A stretch of 5,627 nt of DNA. Origin: Methanoregula sp. (GTDB taxonomy: Archaea > Halobacteriota > Methanomicrobia > Methanomicrobiales > Methanospirillaceae). The translations under genes and the position numbers were made by a program. Shown piece by piece: positions 1 through 4,044 of this stretch (position 1 is its first letter; every line of letters begins with the position of its first letter). The notes under the pieces are model-generated. The model saw nothing but the letters and a program-made list of their open reading frames with translations. It did not search any database and was not told the DNA's origin. The DNA is taken from NCBI GenBank assembly GCA_003157895.1, contig PMKW01000205.1, positions 3,968 to 9,594 of the forward strand. Reading direction: 5' to 3'.

Positions 1-902
1 CAGATCGCCCCGAGGAAGCCGGCATCGAAGAGGCCGATGGCGACAAGCGTCCCCACCCACTGGTGCGTTCCCATGATGACATGGACGGCCTGGCCGGCGC
101 TCTCGATGTTCATTCCGTAAAGGAGGGTCCCGGTTACGATGATCACGAAAACTGCGACGATGATGGTGAAGAAAGCGCCGACAACCGTGTCGAATTTACC
201 CCAAGGGATATCCTTTTCTTTCATGTTCTTGTCGACGACAGCGCTCTGCTGGAAAAAGATCATCCATGGCGCGATTGTTGTCCCGATGTTCGCCATCATG
301 TAAAAGAAGAGCTCGCCATTGAAACCTCCGGGGAAGTTTGGGATGAAGCCGGATCGGATGATATCCGAGACCGAAGGGTGGACGAGCAAGGCGGCCGGGA
401 TATAGATCAGGTTGACAAGGCAGAAGGCCATCGTGATCTTCTCCCACGTCCAGTACCGGCCCGACAGGACGATCCCGAACATCACGATAATTACAACAAT
501 AACGGTTACGAGGGGTGGGATACCGAAGATGCTCATCGCGGCGGTCATACCGATGAATTCCGTGATGATGGTCAGCCAGTTCACGAGCGTCAGGTCGAGG
601 AGAGAGAACCAGCCCCAGAACGGGCCGAAACCGCTGAAGATCGCCTCCGCATGCCCGTGCTTGGTGACAGCACCGAGGCGCACTGTCATTTCCTGGATGA
701 AATACGCAACGGGACCGAGAAGGATGAGGAACCAGATAAGACTGTACCCGAATTTTGCACCGGTTGCCGCATAGGTGGTGATTCCACCGGCATCGTTGTC
801 TGCGATCATCACGATCATGCCGGGCCCTGCGAGCAGCAGGTAGATCTTGATGGTCTTGATGATCTTACTGTAGTTAAAATAAAACTTCGATAAGAGATCC
901 AT
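1..902 (-). CDS. Nramp (SLC11) family divalent metal transporter, partial (3' end outside window)
   Basis: This is an integral membrane protein of the Nramp/SLC11 family, which carries divalent metal ions across the cytoplasmic membrane, usually with protons. The first 300 residues are in the window and the C-terminus lies beyond base 1. About seven hydrophobic helices are visible, starting near residues 20-40. The family signature GPGMIVMIAD leads into the first unwound helix, and the following FGY (51-53) lets it be aligned with MntH. In that alignment the canonical DPGN becomes DAGG (37-40), so Asp is kept and Asn lost. The helix 6 motif MPH becomes APW (211-213), so the metal-selecting Met and the His are both lost. 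An EF-x-G element (115-118) sits where helix 3 is expected. In the family, loss of the Met is associated with transport of non-transition metals, such as the Nramp-related Mg2+ transporters; the true substrate is unknown. The ATG at 900-902 is chosen because the family's N-terminus follows directly; a purine-rich GGAAGAAGGG lies just upstream. Confidence 0.88.
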   Translation of the reverse strand, partial: MDLLSKFYFNYSKIIKTIKIYLLLAGPGMIVMIADNDAGGITTYAATGAKFGYSLIWFLILLGPVAYFIQEMTVRLGAVTKHGHAEAIFSGFGPFWGWFSLLDLTLVNWLTIITEFIGMTAAMSIFGIPPLVTVIVVIIVMFGIVLSGRYWTWEKITMAFCLVNLIYIPAALLVHPSVSDIIRSGFIPNFPGGFNGELFFYMMANIGTTIAPWMIFFQQSAVVDKNMKEKDIPWGKFDTVVGAFFTIIVAVFVIIVTGTLLYGMNIESAGQAVHVIMGTHQWVGTLVAIGLFDAGFLGAI

Positions 903-950
903 TGTTTGCCCTTCTTCCGGTTCGTTTTAGTTCATTGTGTCGGTCATCCC

Positions 951-970
951 CCCATTCGATCCCATTCGAC
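951..970. repeat. Two-copy 10-bp tandem repeat
   Basis: CCCATTCGAT is followed directly by CCCATTCGAC, so nine of ten bases repeat with a 10-base period. It lies in the leader of the minus-strand transporter gene, 49-68 bases before the start codon. Spacing of one helical turn would suit a cooperative binding site, but replication slippage explains it equally well. Confidence 0.6.
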
Positions 971-1005
971 CGGACGGCAGTTGAAGAAAGTTTTCCCGGA
1001 TCGCC

Positions 1006-1018
1006 AGGAACATTTCCT
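1006..1018. promoter_or_regulatory. Candidate operator palindrome in the transporter leader
   Basis: AGGAA-CAT-TTCCT is a perfect 5-bp inverted repeat with a 3-base spacer. It falls just downstream of the start site predicted from the TATA box at 1045-1052, a position where a repressor could block initiation. The role is inferred from symmetry and position only. Confidence 0.25.
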
Positions 1019-1044
1019 ACCGCTCAGCATGTAGATGCCGAATC

Positions 1045-1052
1045 TTATATAA
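1045..1052 (-). promoter_or_regulatory. Candidate TATA box for the Nramp-family gene
   Basis: TTATATAA is a strong archaeal TATA-like element in an AT-rich patch. It is palindromic, so its direction comes from context: the nearest gene it could serve is the minus-strand transporter starting at 902. Transcription would then begin near 1020-1025 and give a leader of roughly 120 bases, long for an archaeon. A closer unseen promoter is possible. Confidence 0.4.
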
Positions 1053-1055
1053 TTA

Positions 1056-1077
1056 CCGCTCGTGGCGGGCTTTTTTT
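1056..1077 (+). terminator. Hairpin followed by T7, plus-strand intrinsic terminator-like
   Basis: CCGC and GCGG pair around a 5-base loop (TCGTG), followed by GC and seven T residues. This resembles an intrinsic terminator reading rightward, yet no plus-strand gene precedes it. It could stop antisense transcription leaving the transporter locus, or be chance: the stem is only 4 bp. Confidence 0.3.
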
Positions 1078-1121
1078 CGCTATTGATGACACCTATGGCC
1101 ACAGATTTTCATCATCGGCAA

Positions 1122-1186
1122 AATTCTGTTGCATTTAATCGAACAGAATTCAAAATTGGACAATTTTAATCATTTTTCCGGGAAAA
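1122..1186. repeat. Cluster of three consecutive inverted repeats
   Basis: Three perfect palindromes follow one another. AATTCTGTT (1122-1130) pairs with AACAGAATT (1142-1150) across 11 bases. AAAATTG (1152-1158) pairs with CAATTTT (1161-1167) across 2 bases. TTTTCC (1174-1179) pairs with GGAAAA (1181-1186) across 1 base. The stretch is AT-rich and lies between the tRNA gene and the transporter promoter. It may be a compound operator or structured 3' sequence of the tRNA transcript. Confidence 0.55.
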
Positions 1187-1228
1187 TTTTTCGTACGGAA
1201 AGCCTCGTATTTCAGGAGAAACACCGGC

Positions 1229-1238
1229 AAAAGAAGAA
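1229..1238 (-). terminator. Oligo-T termination signal after tRNA-Val
   Basis: On the minus strand the mature tRNA end is followed after three bases by TTCTTCTTTT. Archaeal RNA polymerase commonly terminates at such T-rich runs without a hairpin, and the position directly after a stable RNA fits. Confidence 0.45.
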
Positions 1239-1241
1239 TGA

Positions 1242-1315
1242 TGGGCCCGCTGAGATTCGAACTCAGGACCTCCGCCATGTCAAGGCGACGTCATAGCCAA
1301 CTAGACCACGAGCCC
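1242..1315 (-). tRNA. tRNA-Val (anticodon GAC)
   Basis: This tRNA carries valine and reads GUC and, by wobble, GUU codons. A full cloverleaf can be drawn on the minus strand. The acceptor arms GGGCTCG and CGGGCCC pair with one G-U. The D arm is closed by GTC/GAC with GG in its loop. The anticodon stem TCGCC/GGCGG encloses the loop TTGACAT with anticodon GAC, and the T stem CTGAG/CTCAG holds the loop TTCGAAT. The discriminator base is A and the variable loop is short. No intron is present. CCA is not encoded (the next bases are TCA), so it must be added by the nucleotidyltransferase. The gene is 74 bases and appears to stand alone. Confidence 0.95.
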
Positions 1316-1350
1316 GCAATGCCTGATGCTCTATAACATCTGTCCTTGTA

Positions 1351-1360
1351 TTATTAAAAA
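1351..1360 (-). promoter_or_regulatory. Candidate TATA box of tRNA-Val
   Basis: The minus strand reads TTTTTAATAA about 36-45 bases before the tRNA 5' end. A start 25-27 bases downstream would fall near 1328-1330, inside a purine-pyrimidine AGCATC stretch, and leave a leader of about 13-15 bases for RNase P to remove. This is normal spacing for archaeal tRNA genes. Confidence 0.5.
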
Positions 1361-1422
1361 TTAGTGTAAATGAGCGGACATTATGCCCGAACGGCCAGAA
1401 TAAGACAACGGGCGTTTTCGGA

Positions 1423-1433
1423 TACTTTATTTT
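1423..1433 (+). promoter_or_regulatory. Candidate TATA-like element of the DUF4389 gene
   Basis: TACTTTATTTT lies 32-42 bases before the ATG at 1465. Starting about 25 bases downstream would give a leader of only some 10 bases. That agrees with the absence of a Shine-Dalgarno sequence before this start and suggests short-leader or leaderless translation. Confidence 0.4.
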
Positions 1434-1464
1434 CCCGCTCTTACAATCTCTGCTCTGGTATACT

Positions 1465-1779
1465 ATGACAGAAGGAACACCTACCCAGATACAGCTCTTC
1501 ACCTTCGAGCACGACGCGAGCCGGTTCGAGCTGCTCATCCGTATCGTCTACTGGATCCTTATCGGCATCGTCCTCTGGATTTATGGGATCATTGCATGCA
1601 TCTGTCTCTTCATCCAGTGGTTCCACATCCTGATCCTCGGGTGCAGGAACGAGGCGCTCTCGAATATTGCGAGAGGATATCTCGAATATACAGTCCATGT
1701 CATGCCCTATACGTATTTCATGACGGACAAGCGGCCCGATGTCATGCCGGTTGCGGTGAAGATACTCGAAGAATCCTGA
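1465..1779 (+). CDS. DUF4389-type small membrane protein
   Basis: A 104-residue protein of unknown function resembling the DUF4389 family by recollection of its pattern. The soluble N-terminus (1-20) has a Phe-Glu-His stretch, followed by RFELLIRIVY. A strongly hydrophobic span at residues 23-59 then forms one long or two closely packed membrane segments. The family-like block WFHILILGCRNEALSNIARG (52-71) follows, then GYLEYT, a second weakly hydrophobic stretch with MPYTYFMTDKRPD, and a short charged tail. Related proteins are often annotated only as membrane proteins and have no established biochemistry. No signal peptide or catalytic motif is visible. The start is supported by the family N-terminus and a TATA-like element; there is no Shine-Dalgarno site. 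The gene stands alone, between a divergent tRNA and a convergent serA. The stop codon lies within a hairpin. Confidence 0.85.
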   Translation: MTEGTPTQIQLFTFEHDASRFELLIRIVYWILIGIVLWIYGIIACICLFIQWFHILILGCRNEALSNIARGYLEYTVHVMPYTYFMTDKRPDVMPVAVKILEES

Positions 1780-1789
1780 CGGATTCTTC
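1768..1789 (+). terminator. 9-bp perfect hairpin over the DUF4389 stop codon
   Basis: GAAGAATCC (1768-1776) pairs perfectly with GGATTCTTC (1781-1789) around the tetraloop TGAC, which contains the TGA stop at 1777-1779. The sequence after it is pyrimidine-rich (TCCTCC) but not an oligo-T run. It is a probable transcript 3' end or stability element. Being a perfect palindrome it would also form in minus-strand RNA arriving from the serA side. Confidence 0.5.
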
Positions 1790-1831
1790 TCCTCCGCGGG
1801 GTGCCGCGCCGGATCTCATGCGATGAAACAG

Positions 1832-1864
1832 CTGAAAAGATCCAGGCAGGGGCTGCCCTTTCAG
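1832..1864. repeat. Compound hairpin within the convergent spacer
   Basis: On the plus strand CTGAAAAG (1832-1839) pairs with CTTTCAG (1858-1864) with one bulged A. Inside it GGCAG (1845-1849) pairs with CTGCC (1853-1857) around GGG, leaving a 5-base asymmetric loop. Its outer arm overlaps the right arm of the GGATCT/AGATCC pair (1811-1843), so the two folds compete. Orientation is unknown because either strand could be transcribed. Confidence 0.4.
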
Positions 1865-1928
1865 ATCACGGGCATATCTTATCCATGGCCGTTTCAGGCA
1901 GGATGCACTTAGCCGTGCTTCGCACAAG

Positions 1929-1985
1929 TACACCGTCCGACCCCCCTCCCCGTTTTTTCTGCGTTCCCTGCAATCATACGGTGTA
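1929..1985. repeat. 8-bp inverted repeat around a C-rich and T-rich core
   Basis: TACACCGT (1929-1936) is perfectly complementary to ACGGTGTA (1978-1985). The 41-base interior has a C-rich run followed by six T residues. The right arm ends where the next hairpin, AAAAAT/ATTTTT at 1985-2000, begins. Confidence 0.5.
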
Positions 1986-2138
1986 AAAATCGACATTTTT
2001 CTGCCCGGGACTGTATAGTCATGAGGGGGGTCGCTCAGTTGCCTCCCCGGAGTCTCTCTGGAAAAAGTACCGGTATCGCATCTCCTCAGGAAATTGAACA
2101 CCGCACGGGTGTCCCGTCAGGGTCGTCGAAGAGATCGC

Positions 2139-2158
2139 TGAAAAATCAGGATTTTTCA
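2139..2158. repeat. Perfect 9-bp palindrome with 2-base centre
   Basis: TGAAAAATC (2139-2147) is followed by AG and then its exact complement GATTTTTCA (2150-2158). In RNA it would form an 8-bp stem with a CAGG-type loop. It lies about 100 bases past the serA stop. It has no T-run after it in either direction but contains T5 within the stem, so a back-up terminator for serA readthrough or a protein-binding site are both possible. Confidence 0.5.
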
Positions 2159-2169
2159 ATAATTTAAGG

Positions 2170-2189
2170 GAGATTCGAAATGAGATTCG
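2170..2189. repeat. GAGATTCG direct repeat, 12-base period
   Basis: GAGATTCG occurs at 2170-2177 and again at 2182-2189, separated by AAAT. The pair lies between GGGAG (2168-2172) and CTCCC (2195-2199), which could form a 5-bp stem closing the repeat. It is downstream of serA and has no known function. Confidence 0.45.
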
Positions 2190-2224
2190 GATTACTCCCG
2201 GATAGTTAATAATTGAATGAAAAC

Positions 2225-2268
2225 GATCTGAAAGCCATTTTTTAAGATAGTAGTAAAATATTCAGATC
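2225..2268 (-). terminator. Inverted repeat and T-rich tract at the serA 3' end
   Basis: GATCTGAA (2225-2232) and TTCAGATC (2261-2268) are perfect 8-bp complements; the right copy contains the serA stop codon at 2262-2264. Just past the stop the minus strand is U-rich (ATATTTTACTACTATCTT, 2261-2244), the usual look of an archaeal termination zone. The 28-base interior is AT-rich, so the helix is probably a weak 3' end structure rather than a classic terminator. Confidence 0.4.
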
Positions 2269-3866
2269 TTCTCACTTGAAATCCTGGCAAATGTCGCGGT
2301 GAAGATCCCAGGCATCCCGCGGATCTCCTCCATGACGCTCTCGGGCACTTCGCTGTCCACGTTCAGTACCATGATTGCCTGGTCGCCGGGATTGATGCGG
2401 CCGACCTGCATGCCCGCGATGTTGATGTTCTTCTTCCCGAGGATCGTGGATGCCCGCCCGATGACGCCGGGCTTGTCAAGGTGACGCGAGACGATGACAT
2501 ATCCCTCGGGGATCATGTCCATGGTGTACCCGCCAACCGCAACGATCCGGCTCCGGCCCTTGAAAAAGACGGTGCCACTGACGGATTCCTCGCCCTTGTC
2601 GGTCCTGATCTTTATCGTGATGAGGTTCTTGAACCCGCTGGACTCCTGCGTCACGGTTTCGCTGACCGCGATGCCCCGTTCCTTTGCAATGAAATCGGCG
2701 TTGACGATATTGACCGGCTGCTGGAGGACCGGGTCGAGAAGCCCCTTAAGGGCGAGCCGGGTAACGTACTTCATGCTGCCGGCATAGGAGGAGAGTTCAC
2801 CCCCGTAGATACATTCCACTGATGCGAGCCTGCCACCCGCAATCTGGGTGACGAACCGTCCCATCTTCTCGGCGAGCTGGGCATAGGGCTGGAGCACCTC
2901 GGCATGCTCGGGCGGGACTATGGGGGCATTCACAACGTACTTCGCGGAACCGCCCTTAAGGACCTCGATGCACTGCTTTGCAACGGACACCGCCACGTTC
3001 AGCTGCGCCTCAACTGTGCTTGCGCCGAGATGGGGAGTAACGATAATGTTGTCGAGGGTCAGGAGCGGGGAGTCTGTCGGAGGTTCGGTCTCGAACACAT
3101 CGAGCGCTGCACCGGCAACCTTGCCGCTCTTCACCGCATCGTAGAGGGCTTTCTCATCGATGATACCGCCGCGGGCGCAGTTGATGATCCGGACACCGTC
3201 TTTCATCGTCGCGATACTTTTGGCATTGACGATATGTTTTGTCTCGGCAATCAGGGGCGTGTGGACGGTTATGACATCGGCTACCCTGAAGAGGTCGGTC
3301 ATGGACATCATCCCGACGCCAAGCTGGGCAGCCCGCTCCTTGGTGATGAACGGATCGTAAGCAACGACCTTCATGTCCATCGCGATCGCCCGCTTGGCAA
3401 GCTCCCTGCCGATCCGGCCAAAGCCGACGATACCCAGCGTCTTCTCGTTCAGTTCATTACCCATGAACTTGGAGCGCTTCCACTCCTTCTTCTTGAGGCT
3501 CGCATTCGCCTGCGGGATGTTGCGGGCGAGCGAGAGCATCATCGCCATCGTATGCTCGGTTGCCGCGAGGGTGTTGCCTTCCGGTGCATTGGCAACGATG
3601 ATCCCGCTGCGGGTGGCTGCATCAACATCGATATTGTCTACACCGACACCGGCACGCCCGATGAACTTCATTTTCTTTGCAGCCTCGATCACCCTGGCGT
3701 TGACATCGGTACCGCTGCGCACCAGCAGGGCATCGTAGTCCCCGATAATTTTGCAGAGCTCGTCTTCCGCAAGGCCGGTTCTGACGTCAACGTCAACGGC
3801 CGCCCTGAGGATTGCAAGCCCTTCTTCCGCCAGCGGATCGCTGACGAGCACTCTTGCATTTGCCAT
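2262..3866 (-). CDS. serA: D-3-phosphoglycerate dehydrogenase
   Basis: SerA oxidises 3-phosphoglycerate with NAD+ to 3-phosphohydroxypyruvate, the first committed step of serine synthesis, in the cytoplasm. The protein is complete at 534 residues, the usual size for the long form found in many methanogens. Residues 1-315 form the interleaved substrate and nucleotide domains, with GFGRIG (148-153) as the NAD loop and Asp171 in AYDP likely binding the adenosine ribose. The catalytic set is intact: Arg232 in NCARGG, Glu261 in DVFETEPP and His279 in TPHLGAS. Residues about 317-447 are the intervening ASB domain, and 458-529 form an ACT domain beginning HLDKPGVIG, which in related enzymes binds serine for feedback control. 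The ATG at 3864-3866 gives the family N-terminus MANARVLVSD. The frame stays open upstream to 4178, but that extension would overlap ppsA and looks noncoding. It is divergent from ppsA. Confidence 0.97.
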   Translation of the reverse strand: MANARVLVSDPLAEEGLAILRAAVDVDVRTGLAEDELCKIIGDYDALLVRSGTDVNARVIEAAKKMKFIGRAGVGVDNIDVDAATRSGIIVANAPEGNTLAATEHTMAMMLSLARNIPQANASLKKKEWKRSKFMGNELNEKTLGIVGFGRIGRELAKRAIAMDMKVVAYDPFITKERAAQLGVGMMSMTDLFRVADVITVHTPLIAETKHIVNAKSIATMKDGVRIINCARGGIIDEKALYDAVKSGKVAGAALDVFETEPPTDSPLLTLDNIIVTPHLGASTVEAQLNVAVSVAKQCIEVLKGGSAKYVVNAPIVPPEHAEVLQPYAQLAEKMGRFVTQIAGGRLASVECIYGGELSSYAGSMKYVTRLALKGLLDPVLQQPVNIVNADFIAKERGIAVSETVTQESSGFKNLITIKIRTDKGEESVSGTVFFKGRSRIVAVGGYTMDMIPEGYVIVSRHLDKPGVIGRASTILGKKNINIAGMQVGRINPGDQAIMVLNVDSEVPESVMEEIRGMPGIFTATFARISSEKI

Positions 3867-3965
3867 AAAAACCCATATATTATCTGCGCCGGACTTAAAG
3901 AGGGTTATTCTTTTTAAAAACGGGGCAGGCGCTTTTTTTCCGCCCGGAAAAACGGTGTGTTTCCC

Positions 3966-3978
3966 GCAGGATTCCTGC
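3966..3978. promoter_or_regulatory. Palindromic candidate operator GCAGGA-T-TCCTGC
   Basis: This is a perfect 6-bp inverted repeat around a single T. It is centred about 30 bases upstream of the ppsA TATA-like box and about 50 bases upstream of one of the serA candidates. Symmetry and position suit a dimeric activator or repressor; no known archaeal regulator motif is recognised. Confidence 0.35.
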
Positions 3979-3999
3979 CGCTTTACGCAACACCCGATG

Positions 4000-4010
4000 A
4001 TAATAATTAA
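4000..4010 (+). promoter_or_regulatory. Candidate TATA box of ppsA
   Basis: ATAATAATTAA forms the most AT-rich point of the spacer, 35-45 bases before the ppsA ATG. A start 25 bases downstream would give a leader of about 15 bases that still contains the GGTG site. Confidence 0.5.
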
Positions 4011-4035
4011 ACAGGGGGGCGGCAAGATCATAAGT

Positions 4036-4039
4036 GGTG
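4036..4039 (+). promoter_or_regulatory. Shine-Dalgarno-like GGTG before ppsA
   Basis: GGTG, part of the archaeal GGAGGTGA consensus, sits 5 bases before the ATG at 4045. It is the clearest ribosome binding signal in the window and supports this start codon. Confidence 0.5.
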
Positions 4040-4044
4040 CGAGC

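Larger units (their letters stand above)
1780..2261. other. 482-base convergent spacer, no convincing protein gene, many hairpins
   Basis: This stretch separates the 3' ends of the DUF4389 gene and serA and is far longer than convergent spacers usually are. Open frames exist on both strands, including a minus-strand GTG-started frame from 2101 to 1742. Its product is rich in Arg, Cys and Pro, resembles no family I know and runs into the DUF4389 gene, so I do not call it. Inverted repeats are dense. CGCGG/CCGCG spans 1795-1808, GGATCT/AGATCC 1811-1843, GGCAG/CTGCC 1845-1857 and TACACCGT/ACGGTGTA 1929-1985. AAAAAT/ATTTTT spans 1985-2000, ACGGG/CCCGT 2105-2117, and a 9-bp pair 2139-2158. A structured RNA, a decayed element or an intergenic repeat are all possible. 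Confidence 0.5.
3867..4044. promoter_or_regulatory. Divergent serA-ppsA promoter region
   Basis: This 178-base spacer must drive both genes. For serA the TTTTTAAAAA at 3911-3920 would place the start near 3890, while TTTAAG at 3895-3900 would give almost leaderless RNA; I cannot choose between them. For ppsA there is an AT box at 4000-4010. Between them lie a perfect 13-nt palindrome (3966-3978) and an AAAAACGG direct repeat (3916-3923 and 3948-3955, 32 bases apart, close to three helical turns). These are candidate sites for a shared regulator. Confidence 0.55.

Noticed and set aside
63..893. Long plus-strand open frame (276 codons)
   Set aside because: It is antisense to the Nramp-family gene; its Asp/His/Arg-heavy product is the mirror of a hydrophobic membrane protein and has no recognisable fold or motif.
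1095..1125. Possible C/D box guide RNA on the minus strand
   Set aside because: An ATGATGA C-box-like sequence is present, but no CTGA D or D' box occurs at guide-RNA spacing.
902..1138. Plus-strand frame of 78 codons in the spacer
   Set aside because: It runs through the transporter start codon, palindromes and TATA-like box, has no ribosome site and resembles no family.
1801..1986. Plus-strand frame of 61 codons
   Set aside because: It has no start signal, no family resemblance, and lies in the hairpin-rich spacer.
1742..2101. Minus-strand frame of 119 codons in the convergent spacer
   Set aside because: It starts at GTG with no good ribosome site, overlaps the end of the DUF4389 gene, crosses several hairpins and has an Arg/Cys/Pro-rich composition typical of spurious frames in GC-rich DNA. 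Conservation would change this view.
2904..3917. Plus-strand frame of 337 codons opposite serA
   Set aside because: It is the antisense shadow of a fully conserved enzyme and has no recognisable domain.
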